Shown here: positions 11,646 through 22,549 of the stretch, piece after piece
Layout of the letters: every line of letters begins with the position of its first letter
Position numbering within the stretch: the first letter of the stretch is position 1
Assembly: GCA_034440615.1 (NCBI GenBank)
Contig: JAOTOM010004873.1
Location: 226,001 to 290,000 of the forward strand
Origin: Ashinkailepas kermadecensis
Lineage: Eukaryota; Arthropoda; Thecostraca; Neolepadidae
DNA: 64,000 nucleotides
Direction of reading: 5' to 3'
Program-made: the position numbers and the translations under genes
Notes under the pieces: model-generated
What the model saw: only the letters and a program-made list of their open reading frames with translations
What the model was told of the DNA's origin: nothing
Database searches by the model: none

Positions 11646-12338
11646 AGCAACCGTTGTGCGACTTCAAATTGCTGTATTTCAATCGGCCAGTGCCCAAGTC
11701 GTGGAATCGATGCAGTTTTATATATGGGTGCTGGATCGTTTGTATGTAGAGCTTTTGTCCACAATGCATTAGTGCCTCATTCTATGTAACATCTCAATAG
11801 GAACGTCGAACATGCTTGCTTTGAGCTATCCCCGTCCTTTTCATTGATCCATTAGCGTTGAGACTTGACGTCATTTGAAACGTACAACATTTTCACTGTC
11901 GGTTGAAAATAATCCTGGTGTCGATACATCTGCTATATTGACACAGGCGAAGCAGACAAAGAAAGGCAATTCATTACAACGCCTGTTTGTCAAAGAGCCA
12001 GCGAAAGAGGACAGGTAAACCAGCCGACAATGCTCCCACGAACACTGTGTATCGGCAACACGGCTATTGTAGACCATGCCGTCGATAATGAACGATACAA
12101 AACCGACAACTGCAAACGTCAAATTTTAGCACGTCTTCGAGCAGGTGACCGTGAAGACTGATGACCACAGTAGGGCACCGACACTGAAGCACGCAGCCAA
12201 TGACTCTGCATCAATGGGTCGAAGGTGCAGACAGTGGTGCAGGAGAAAGTGCAGACAGATAATGTTGGTACATACACCAGTCGAGGCTGACGGCCACTTG
12301 CCGTGGAGGCCTCGTCAAGCCTGTGCTCACACCAAACA

Positions 12339-12908
12339 ATAACATGGATTGACATTTGCAAATCCGGTTCAATCCATATCCGTAGGAGCCAATCCAATCC
12401 ATATCCATATCCATGCCAGCTACAGATATCACATCAAGGAATATCTGATCAAATTAGTTCAAACCTGATTGGTTTCGGTCGCTATAATTAATAACATGCA
12501 GACCATGGAGACAATACGATAATTTAGTTAGCAAGTCAAAAGGGCTAACTTCACATTGGTGTGAAATGTGAATTATAATTTGGATTAGCAATGTGATATC
12601 TTACCAAGCATAACAATTTCACTTCCGATCGCATGTGCAGACTGGGCAGTACTCTAGCCTATGCTAGCTCATGGTGCATGAACATGAACAAATCATGCAA
12701 GAACTAATCCCAACATTTTGTCACGTAAGACTGTGGTTGGAAAGCAGGAGGAAATATGACTATTTTGTTCCCTTTCTGTTTCTAATGAAAAACTTGGCGG
12801 GCCAATTAGTTATCCAATCTGTATCCGTTTATATTTGCCGAACTCTATCCAATCCGCTCCGTTACCCGTCCTAAATGGACATCCGTTAGGATGTCCAATC
12901 CGTGTTAT
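12339..12908. mobile_element. Candidate 570-bp TIR element
   Basis: The left end (ataacatggattgacat) and the complement of the right end (ataacacggattggacat) match over about 18 bases with one mismatch and one gap. Both ends are followed inwards by repeated aatccaatcc / atatccat words, and the right end holds a perfect hairpin (ggacatcc, gtta, ggatgtcc at 12877-12896). No protein is encoded and no target duplication was certain, so the class is undetermined. Confidence 0.45.
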
Positions 12909-13099
12909 GCTCTAACTCACAAACAAGCTCCCGCGTGCTTGATGCTCCCAGCAAATCGCACTTGGCAGGATCTATAATTAATGTATTCGAATTCCTATGC
13001 ACGGCACATCAGCATGGCGGGTGTGAACACGTCCGCGATCATACAGCACACCAGAAGTATCACGTCACACAAAGTGTGCCGGCTCCCGAACGCATGATC

Positions 13100-13269
13100 T
13101 ATCGGGCCACCGCGAGAACCACAACTGCACCCACATGCTCATCAGCAAGGCGCCGCAGGAGGAGCTGACAGATCAAAGCTTCCGCGACCGGTCCAAACAC
13201 AATTTAACAGACATGTTCGATGTGCGAAGAGCACTGGCGTCGGCAGACCGCGACGGCGTCAGGCATTAG
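13100..13269 (+). CDS. Possible coding fragment or pseudo-exon, unidentified
   Basis: An open frame ending at the TAG at 13267-13269 encodes peptides such as ENHNCTHMLISKAP followed by LTDQSFRDRSKHNLTDMFDV. Its first ~20 codons use almost only G or C in the third position, like the LRR exons, and the composition is protein-like and unlike the repeats around it. I do not recognise the family. No convincing acceptor was found upstream, and a 12-bp array begins just after it. It could be a captured or orphan exon fragment. Confidence 0.3.
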
Positions 13270-13279
13270 TCAGGGCGGT

Positions 13280-13455
13280 TCGCGATGGGTCCGTCGATGG
13301 GTCCGTCGATGGGTCCGTCGATGGGTCCGTCAATGGGTCCGTCGATGGGTGGGTCCGTCGATGGGTCCGTCGATGGGTCCGTCGATGGGTCGGTCGATGG
13401 GTCGGTCGATGGGTCCGTCGATGGGTCGGTCGATGGGTCCGTCGATGGGTCCGTC
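13280..13455. repeat. 12-bp minisatellite
   Basis: About 14 copies of ggtccgtcgatg with ggtcggtcgatg variants and one inserted gggt. The period is a multiple of 3, giving open frames on both strands. Confidence 0.95.
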
Positions 13456-13747
13456 GGAAGATCAGACGTGGTCGGCAGGCGGCCGCTGCAGGCTCAATCA
13501 GCCGGCCAATTATGCAATTCCACGTTGATGTCAACCGTCAGAGATGCTGCATTTCCATTCAGAGCCGTTGAATTATTAAGCGCGGCGCGGCCGACCGCAC
13601 GGCCGACCACGTCGGCCCGCCGCTGCCACGGTCGGTCCTCATCCGATTTGATACATCAATCCGGATTGCGCAAGTCGTGGAAGCATCGCTGATCCAATTC
13701 CTAAAGCTGGTCCTAATCCGGGCACTAATCCGAGCACTAGTCACTAG

Positions 13748-14872
13748 ACGTGTTGCTGTCGGCCTGGCCTGACGTGCTGCTGCCGGCCTGGCCTAACGTG
13801 TTGCTGTCGGCCTGGCCTGACGTGTTGCTGCCGGCCTGGCCTGACGTGTTGCTGCCGGCCTGGCCTGACGTGTTGCTGCCGGCCTGGCCTGACGTGTTGC
13901 TGCCGGTCCGACCTGACGTGTTGCTGTCGGCCTGGCCTGACGTGTTGCTGCCGGCCTGGCCTGACGTGTTGCTGCCGGCCTGGCCTGACGTGTTGCTGCC
14001 GGCCTGGCCTGACGTGTTGCTGCCGGCCTGGCCTGACGTGTTGCTGTCGGCCTGGCCTGACGTGTTGCTGTCGGCCTGGCCTGACGTGTTGCTGTCGGCC
14101 TGGCCTGACGTGTTGCTGCCGGCCTGGCCTGACGTGTTGCTGTCGGCCTGACCTGACGTGCTGCTGTCGGCCTGACCTGACGTGTTGCTGTCGGCCTGGC
14201 CTGACGTGTTGCTGCCGCCCTGGCCTGACGTGTTGCTGTCGGTCCGACCTGACGTGTTGCTGCCGGCCTGGCCTGACGTGTTGCTGCCGGCCTGGCCTGA
14301 CGTGTTGCTGCCGGTCCGACCTGACGTGTTGCTGTCGGCCTGGCCTGACGTGTTGCTGCCGGCCTGGCCTGACGTGTTGCTGTCGGCCTGGCCTGACGTG
14401 TTGCTGCCGGTCCGACCTGACGTGTTGCTGTCGGCCTGGCCTGACGTGTTGCTGTCGGCCTGGCCTGACGTGTTGCTGTCGGCCTGGCCTGACGTGTTGC
14501 TGCCGGCCTGGCCTGACGTGTTGCTGCCGGCCTGGCCTGACGTGTTGCTGCCGGCCTGGCCTGACGTGTTGCTGCCGGCCTGGCCTGACGTGTTGCTGCC
14601 GGCCTGACGTGTTGCTGTCGGCCTGGCCTGACGTGTTGCTGCCGGCCTGGCCTGACGTGTTGCTGCCGGCCTGGCCTGACGTGTTGCTGCCGGCCTGACG
14701 TGTTGCTGTCGGCCTGACGTGTTGCTGTCGGCCTGGCCTGACGTGTTGCTGCCGGCCTGACGTGTTGCTGTCGGCCTGACGTGTTGCTGTCGGCCTGGCC
14801 TGACGTGTTGCTGTCGGCCTGGCCTGACGTGTTGCTGCCGGCCTGACGTGTTGCTGCCGGCCTGACCTGACC
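13748..14872. repeat. 24-bp minisatellite abutting exon C
   Basis: About 45 copies of a 24-bp unit (gacgtgttgctg then ccggcctggcct). Variants have tcggcctggcct or ccggtccgacct, and the last third has 19-bp units lacking ggcct. It ends about 20 bases before exon C. The period of 24 keeps minus-strand frames of 448 and 507 residues open; these are not genes. Confidence 0.96.
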
Positions 14873-14892
14873 GGCGGGCCCCGTGCCGCCAG

Positions 14893-15068
14893 ATACCCAG
14901 CGGTGCGTTCCGGCGACTCCACAACGTGCACTCGCTCAATCTCAACACCAACCAGATTGACAGCGTGCCGCGGCAGGGCTTCACCGGGCTGGTCAACATG
15001 TCGCGGCTCAGCCTCTTCCACAACAACATCGCCAAGGTGGACGACGACGCCTTCCTCGGACTGCCAGG
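14893..15068 (+). CDS. LRR surface protein, exon C (LRRs 2-4)
   Basis: Starts after a gtgccgccag acceptor and ends at a GTACGC donor, leaving two bases of a codon (phase 2). Joined to exon B it completes NNKIKT-IPSGAFRRL, the C-terminal half of a typical LRR, then encodes LNLNTNQIDSVPRQGFTGL and LSLFHNNIAKVDDDAFLGLP. The consensus (LxxLxLxxNxI, then VPxxAFxxL) holds throughout with 24-residue spacing. The acceptor is only about 20 bases from the end of a 1.1-kb minisatellite. The border is chosen because it keeps phase with both neighbours. Confidence 0.93.
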
Positions 15069-16531
15069 GTACGCACTTTGCAAGGCCTCGCCGTGTCTGG
15101 GCCGTCGAAATGAGCTTACAAGGAACCAAAATGAATATCGGTAAAATATTTAATAAATAAATAAGCATAAGAAAATAAGCATCACAGCTGCATATCTTCC
15201 TGATCAAGCGTTTACCAATGCCACATTGAGTTATGGTGCATGCTGCAATGGCTGCTCCATAACTCATCGCTAGAATTCAGCGCCCCTCCCGCCTCACGCT
15301 CAACAAATTTTCTCCGCCAAGGTTCCATCCACCACCGTTAGCCTGCCGAGCCGCCTCCTACAGCCCGAGAGTCTGTGTACGTCACTGGCTGGTGGATGTG
15401 ACATCCAAGAAGAACGCATCAAATCAATATTTAATCTACAAAATATTAATCCAATGAGCTATTGTCATATGAAATACCATGTGTGGTAGCATTTATTCGC
15501 GTCAAATGTTTAGAGCAAACAATGTGGCGTCTTCTGCACCGTTGCGTGAACCATGCCATTAGCAAGGTGACGACATCAGCTGTTTGTGTTAAATGCCATG
15601 CTGGGTCTCAAGAGGTCGGCGTGGCCTTATCACCACACCACTGGCGACTTTTCCGTTTCGAGATTAGCAAAGCATATTTGATGTGGCCTCCGCTAATTAT
15701 CACTGTCGCCGGACATTGACATGTGCCACATCGCTATTTCCTTGCCACATGCACTTCGACGGCGAGTGTAGTTCACCGAAAACGGTCCGATAGGTCGCGC
15801 GGAGGCCGGCAGCGCGCTTCCGGCGAAGTCAAGTCGCAGCGCCACCATTCCAGAACCGAACGTGACACGCCCGACAGCGACGGCAACGACACCGAATTAG
15901 TCTCGCAATGAAAACCCAACCGTGCACAAGTGCCTTTGAACCAGCAGGCGGCGGCGACGCGTCTCACTCGGACCGTGAAGCTCCATTGGGCGCGCGACAC
16001 AGTGGCCGCCTGCGCCCATTGTGGTGGCGCCTCGTGCGAGCGAGCGGCGCCGTCACGCGTAACGAAGTCACGCCGGCCGGCGGCAGAAGTGCTCGCGCCA
16101 CTCGGAACGAAACGAGTTGGCGCGCCGTCGGCCAGCTCGGCCGATCCGCGCCGCTGTCGCACAAAGGCCGGAATTCCCCTCGTGAACGCGAAAGAACAGC
16201 ACTCATTAGCTCGCTGGAAGGGAACGCGTGGGTCCGACAGCGACGTTTTGTCATGATGAAGACGCCGGCGGGTCGGACTGCCATTCCCGGTAGATTGGCC
16301 GCCCGCTTCGCGGCGTCAGCATGATCAATGGAGAGCGGCGGGGCGACCTGATCGAATCACATTAGCCATTCGACCGGCTCTGTTCGGCACGAGGAACAAA
16401 TGCATCGCGGGCGACCCAGCCACGAGCCGCCCATCAGTCTCCACCTGGTGCCGGCATCCCACTGCCGAGTACATGCAAGCCGACGTCGTCAAGTCTTGCC
16501 CGCACACATCTAGAGAACAGACATCAACATG

Positions 16532-16727
16532 TGCGTGGCGGGGATGGCCGAGTGGTTATGGTGTTGAGCTCTGGGTTCCAAAGGTTCCGGGTTCGACACT
16601 CGCACCACTCGGAACATTTCCCAATCCCACCGCCCACCGGCGAAGCAGTGTGGGCCGCGCCGTTAGCCGTGATCGTGCATAAAATGCGTCGAGAACCACC
16701 CAATAAAGAAACAAGCAAACAAAGAAG
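16532..16727 (+). mobile_element. tRNA-derived SINE with target duplication
   Basis: The copy is bounded by a 10-bp direct repeat, catcaacatg, at 16522-16531 and 16728-16737. It starts with a tRNA-like head (gcggggatggccgagtgg) with A box tggccgagtgg at 16545-16555 and B box ggttcgacact at 16590-16600, resembling a class II tRNA such as Leu or Ser. A ~110-bp body follows, ending in ccaataaagaaacaagcaaac, an A-rich tail. The short TSD with few differences suggests a fairly recent insertion. Confidence 0.88.
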
Positions 16728-16807
16728 CATCAACATGCACGGCGTAAGAAAAATGCTAACACAAATAATTGCACCTGGACCCAATTTGGTGCTTCACAGG
16801 AATACGC

Positions 16808-16975
16808 ATATCCCACTATGATCACACACCTATAAGGTTATGCGATCACGCAACACCTATGATAGTTGTGTGATCCCACTGTACTCAGACACTTATGAGT
16901 TTATGTGATCACGCAACACCTATGATAGTTGTGTGATCCCACTGTAATCACACGGTGGGATCACACAACGGTAAA
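16808..16975. repeat. Tandem palindromic repeat
   Basis: Two ~70-bp units with atcacgcaacacctatgata and gttgtgtgatcccactgta. The end of the second unit meets an inverted copy: gtgtgatcccac at about 16930 faces gtgggatcacac at about 16956, forming a 12-bp stem with a short loop. Confidence 0.8.
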
Positions 16976-17405
16976 TATCATTATTTCCGAACTTAAAGAA
17001 GAAAGATTAAAATTGGTAATATCTATTGACAGCATGTAATCGATGCCCAATTTAGCTCAGTCCAAACTAATTCCATTTCCATGTCCTTCGGTGTGACCAT
17101 TCATCGGAGTAATGACTTTAACTTCCCATCCAAGGAAGACACAGGCTTCACCGTATGGCTGGATTGATATAGACCGCGTCCATTGGGGCACTCTCATGTT
17201 ATATAGGGGCGTCTACATCAATCATTCCGGGGAGAAATGATCCATTACCGCGCTGGATTCGGAGTTCACCTCACTGTGTGTGTCGACCTCCACCCCTGTA
17301 CCAAGAGCGGCTTCACGCCGTGACGGAGCGGGTGCTTGGTGGTTGCGACGACGTCACGAGACTGGCACCGCTCGCCTCGTGACGAATGTCCGCGTGTCTC
17401 GGCAG

Positions 17406-17539
17406 CCTGCAGACCCTCAACCTGGCGCAGAACCAGCTGTCGGCGGTGCCGTCCGGTGCCATCCGGCCGCTCGACGGTCTGGAGCGGCTGGAGCTCACCA
17501 ACAACCACATCTCGACCATCAAGGCGGGCGAGTTCCGAG
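17406..17539 (+). CDS. LRR surface protein, exon D (LRRs 5-6)
   Basis: Follows a gtgtctcggcag acceptor and ends one base into a codon at a GTGAGG donor (phase 1). It encodes LQTLNLAQNQLSAVPSGAI and LERLELTNNHISTIKAGEFRG, two complete 24-residue repeats. The two leftover bases of exon C plus the first base here make a glycine codon, rejoining FLGLPG-LQTLNLAQN without a break. Unlike most exons of this gene it has no long array directly at either border; the closest is a run of 10 C shortly after the donor (about 17561-17570). Confidence 0.95.
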
Positions 17540-18309
17540 GTGAGGACGGCCGCGCCGCGTCCCCCCCCCCAATCCCCCGCCCACCAACACCGGCTGTCGT
17601 TGCACGTATCTGAACACAGCCGGCCGCACTGGGATGTGAGCCATTCTGGTTTCCCTGGATATCTTTGCGCTTGCGCTTGCAGAGAAACGATACCGATGTC
17701 GGCAGAATAAAGCAGACTATTCAAAGTCCACAGCCGATCCGAAAGAGGCATACGCCAATATCTGGATTGGACAGAGGCAAATGATGAGGGATGCGAAGCA
17801 TTTGTGATGTAATTTCATTGGGTACAATGTTCATGGGGCTATTGAAACTATTCTACAGCTCAGCTGACCACTGGCGTCAGCTGATGCCGGTGTCGGGCGG
17901 GATTAGCCGCGCAGTAGTCAGCTGCATTGCAAGACGAATGTTGGCACGCACCAGGTGTGATTCTGAGGAATTGTACGAAGCCTTACCACCCTGAAATGTA
18001 GTATTTTCACTGTTTATTTCCATATCAATTTCAGTGTCACATGCATATCTACTCGTGTTCTGTGCTGCCGCACTCCAGCGCATCAAGGCTGAGAGTAATT
18101 TAAGTCCCCGATATGCATTTTGTCGTCGCCATTGAACGATTGCGCCATGGGATTGGCACAAAAGCTATCTCTGGCTTGAATCGCAGTTCCTTTCCTATGG
18201 ATATCAACACATGTTGGCACCACACTGAAAGGAAAGAGAAATATAGTTAGCTTAGACCACAGTCAGTTAGTTAATGGTCTGCTAGTTGGTTCGTGAACAT
18301 TTGCTCGAT

Positions 18310-19535
18310 GCCTGTGTTGACCCAGCCGAGGAGGCGCGGCTACCGAGATACTCTGCATCGCCGGGTGATCGGGTCAGCCCAGCCGAGGAGGCGCGGCCAC
18401 CGAGATGACCCTGTACGGGCAGCGGCCGGGTCGGCCTAACCGAGGAGGCGCGGCTATCGAGGTGATCCTGCACGGGCAGCGGCCGGGTCAGCCCAGCCGA
18501 GGAGGCGCGGCCACCGAGGTGACCCTGCACGGGCAGCGGCCGTGTCGGCCTAACCGAGGAGGCGCGGCCACCGAGGTGACCCTGCACGGGCAGCGGCCGG
18601 GTCGGCCTAACCGAGGAGACGCGGCCACCGAGGTGACCCTGTACGGGCAGCGGCCGGGTCAGCCCAGCCGAGGAGGCGCGGCCACCGAGGTGGCCCTGCA
18701 CGGGCAGCGGCCGGATCGGCCTTACCGAGGAGGCGCGGCCACCGAGGTGGCCCTGCATGGGCAGCGGCCGGGTCAGCCCAGCCGAGGAGGCGCGGCCATC
18801 GAGGTGACCCTGCACGGGCAGCGGCCGGGTCAGCCTTACCGAGGAGGCGCGGCCACCGAGGTGACCCTGCACGGGCAGCGGCCGGGTCAGCCCAGCCGAG
18901 GAGGCGCGGCCACCGAGGTGACCCTGCACGGGCAGCGGCCGGGTCAGCCTTACCGAGGAGGCGCGGCCACCGAGGTGACCCTGCACGGGCAGCGGCCGGG
19001 TCGGCCTAACCGAGGAGGCGCGGCCACCGAGGTGACCCTGCACGGGCAGCGGCCGGGTCAGCCTAACCGAGGAGGCGCGGCCACCGAGGTGACCCTGCAC
19101 GGGCAGCGGCCGGGTCAGCCTTACCGAGGAGGCGGCCACCGAGGTGACCCTGCACGGGCAGCGGCCGGGTCAGCCCAGCCGAGGAGGCGCGGCCACCGAG
19201 GTGACCCTGCACGGGCAGGGCCGGGTCAGCCCAGCCGAGGAGGCGCGGCCCCGAGGTGCCCTGTACGGGCAGCGGCCGGGTCAGCCCAGCCGAGGAGGCG
19301 CGGCCACCGAGGTGACCCTGTACGGGCAGCGGCCGGGTCGGCCCAGCCGAGGAGGCGCGGCCACCGAGGTGATCCTGCACGGGCAGCGGCCGGGTCGGCC
19401 TAACCGAGGAGACGCGGCCACCGAGGTGACCCTGCATGGGCAGCGGCCGGGTCAGCCCAGCCGAGGAGGCGCGGCCACCGAGGTGACCCTGCACGGGCAG
19501 CGGCCGTGTCGGCCTAACCGAGGAGGCGCTGACGC
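18310..19535. repeat. 57-bp minisatellite in intron D
   Basis: About 21 copies of a 57-bp unit (gcggccgggtcagcccagcc, gaggaggcgcggccaccgag, gtgaccctgcacgggca). Two junction types, cagcccagccgag and cggcctaaccgag, alternate irregularly. 57 is 19 codons, so 285- and 332-residue frames are open on opposite strands; copies near 19125 and 19220-19260 have deletions that break phase, which argues against coding. Confidence 0.96.
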
Positions 19536-19539
19536 CAGT

Positions 19540-21460
19540 GCAGTAGCGCCGCGCTGCGTGGGCGGCATCCGTCTGGCCGACGACCTTTGCCATCGGGGCA
19601 CGGGCTCCCGTTAGCATAACGGCGGCACGAAACCCACCGTGAGCCACACCACGACGGAAAGGTGGCGCATCGTTAGCGCGTGCTGCCAAAACTCGGCCGA
19701 CAACTCCCGGCCGTGATTGGAGCCGGTAATTGATCGCCTGTCGGGCAAACTTACCCAGAAGTTATGCCACAGGCGTAGACGCAATCAGCGCTGTGCGGTG
19801 TGTGTCGAGCTTGTCTCACCGTGAATTTCAGAGTCTCGGGTGCATGGATGGAGCCGGGCTCCAAACTCCGTTTCCAAACAATGAGCTCTCCAAATTCGCA
19901 AGCAAGTTGGGGACATTTCTTGCATGAGCATGACCATGCATCAAGCTGTTTCTAAATACGCTGCTCATGATATAGCTCGCCAGTCTTTTGGAGTGAACAT
20001 GCATCAGGCAACGGCGCAAAGCAGCATCGAAAGCTTTGGTGAATGTACCCGAACAGGCTGACCTGGCACAACACTGCACTCACAAATGAGGAAAACCTTG
20101 TACAGAATTCAAGAACAGGAGAGGCCTTAGGACATAATGATAACAATGCTATACTCGTTCCTTGTACGCTGTATATGGTGGCAAGAAGGGTAGGACACTG
20201 ATTTCAGAACTTACTCAATGTAACGAAGATTTGTTCAAGACATTGCGGAGTGAAATGCAATGGGAAAAGTCATTGTTAGGCTTAGAGACATTTCAAATGT
20301 GGGAAGTCCTACTGGGTATATTGTTTCGAGGTCAGAGAAATTCATCCCGCAATAAAAAAAATATAATGGACATGATTAGACGCCTTTCGCCGCTGACAAG
20401 AAAAATAAAACAATTGCTGGCATAAAGAGGTAAGCACATACAATACTAAAAATGCATATCGAAGCGATTGCCTGAAATTAAATTAGCTGGTGCCTGTTCA
20501 GCAGGAAGCGCTGGAATGTGTTTCAGCGTCTGCAACTAAAAAAAAAATTCACTGTGTGGCCACTGGATGTAGATTGTGAAATAGTGGTTGAAAGTAGACA
20601 TGGATGTAGTGTTTAGTCATGTGGTTGGACGGAGGACCCTGCCGACCCACTGTCGCCTTCCTCGTCCAACAGCGCACTGTCGCTGGCTGATGGTCGGTCT
20701 GGTCTGTGGCGACCAGTGGTGACCAATGGTGACTAATGATATCCAGTGGTGATAGGCGGCGATCGTTGGTGAACGGCGATCGCCAGTAATCACTATTGGT
20801 GACACTTGGTGGCCCTCGCTGACCCACCGTCAAGCACCGTCAAATCCGACAAACCAAACCGATGCATCAGCGATTCGGTGACCAACACTGACCGCCGACC
20901 TCCAGGTCGGGTCAGTGGGTCAGTGTTGAATCACGATGCGGAAACGAGATCCGGTCTCCGCATCGGGGAGCTGGAGCTGTTCGGCAGTAGTGCCTCAGTG
21001 AAAGATTAAAACGTGATAGGAATCGGCTGTCGGGTGTCCGCCTCTTCCTCGAATAGCTCTGCCTGTAGATCACCCGGTAATTACGTGACCTTTCCCTCGT
21101 CGACCGCGCGCCGCTCATAGTGAATAATAAACCGCTGCTGATCGTCAGCGTGACTCACGTACGTTGAGCGATTTGTTCCTCTTCGAACCTGCCTCCCCGC
21201 AAGGAGCCTACGCGTGACAACACGAATGGGAAGTCGAGGAACCGATGCGCGGCAGTGCGAGAGGGGAATCGGGGAAAGGATGTGTGGAAGGTGAGCTGGG
21301 ACTGGGATGCCGCATGTGGCAGTGGTACTTCCGGGTCTGGAGTAGCCCACTGACGGACAGGCATCCGGCCACGCCACTGACAGCGATGAGGACTGCAGCA
21401 AGGCCGCACATGCTCCGGCTACAGGAGATGGCGTACAAACTCGACTGCAAGGATGTCAGA
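19540..21460. other. Intron DNA without recognised features
   Basis: No coding exon was found on either strand. Near 20690-20880 there is a degenerate region of ggtgacca / gtggtgac words, a weak tandem pattern. The rest is unstructured. Confidence 0.5.
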
Positions 21461-21469
21461 TACACTCAC

Positions 21470-21800
21470 TCAGGTTGGAGAGACGACGGGCAGCCGCAAG
21501 CTGGAAGGGATGACAAACAATCACAGGCTGGAGAGATGAAGGACAGCCGCAAGCTGGAGGGATGACAAACAATCTCAGGTTAGAGAGATGAAGGACAGCC
21601 TCAAGCTGGAGGGATGGCAAACAATCTCAGGTTAGAGAGATGAAGGACATCCTCAAGCTGGAGGGATGACAAACAATCTCAGGTTAGATAGATGACAGAC
21701 AGCTTCAAGCTGGAGGGATGACAAACAATCTCAGGTTGGAAAGACGACAGACAGCCTCAAGCTGGAGGGATGACAAGCAATCTCAGGTTGGAGAGGTGAC
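21470..21800. repeat. 52-bp minisatellite
   Basis: About six copies of a ~52-bp unit with acaaacaatctcaggttaga and gacagcctcaagctggaggg. The first copies are more diverged. Confidence 0.93.
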
Positions 21801-21889
21801 ATACCCTGTACGTTTGGAGGGAAGGCAACTCGTGGGATGGCTGGTGTCCTACACAGTTAGGATTTGTTCATGCTGTCTCGTGCCCGTGC

Positions 21890-22495
21890 GTTATCGGCTG
21901 CGGTATCACAAGAGGGGAGGGCAGAGGGCGGTGTCGGCTGCGGTATCCGAAGAGAAGGGCAGAGGGCGATGTCAGCTACAGTATCATAAGAGGAGAGGAC
22001 AGGGTGCGATGTCGGCTGCGGTATCACAAGAAGAGAGGGCAGAGGGCGGTGTAAGCTGCAGTATTACAAGAGGAGAGGACAAAGGGCGACGTCGACTCCG
22101 GTATCCCAAGAGAAGGACAAGGACGGTGTCGGCTGCAGTATCATAAGATGAGATGGTAGAGGGCGATGTCGGCTGCGGTATCACAAGAGGAGAGGGCAGA
22201 GGGCGGTGTCGGCTGCAGTATCACAAGAGCAGAGGGCAGAGGGCGATGTCGGCCGCAGTATCACAAGAGGAGAAGGCAGAGGGCGGTATCGGCTGCAGTA
22301 TCATAAGATGAGATGGCAGAGGGCGATGTCGGCTGCGGTATCACAAGAGGAGAGGGCAGAGGACGATGTCGGCCGTAGTATCACAAGAGGAGAGGGCAGA
22401 GGGCGGTATCGGCTGCAGTATCACAAGAGGAGAGGGCAGAGGGCGGTATCGGCTGCAGTATCACAAGAGGAGAGGGCAGAGGGCGATGTGGGCGG
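21890..22495. repeat. 40-bp minisatellite
   Basis: About 15 copies of a ~40-bp unit with cggctgcagtatcacaagag and gagagggcagagggcggtgt. A few units vary (aagatgagatggtaga). Confidence 0.95.
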
Positions 22496-22549
22496 AGGAC
22501 GGGGTTGGCTGCTGGTCATCGCACCACCATGTCTGAAAAAGAGTACAAC

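Noticed and set aside
13737..15267. Minus-strand frames of 448 and 507 residues
   Set aside because: They translate the 24-bp array, whose period is a multiple of 3, and run antisense over real exon C.
18282..19689. Long frames on both strands over the 57-bp array
   Set aside because: Period is 19 codons; phase-breaking deletions within the array occur freely, so there is no coding constraint.
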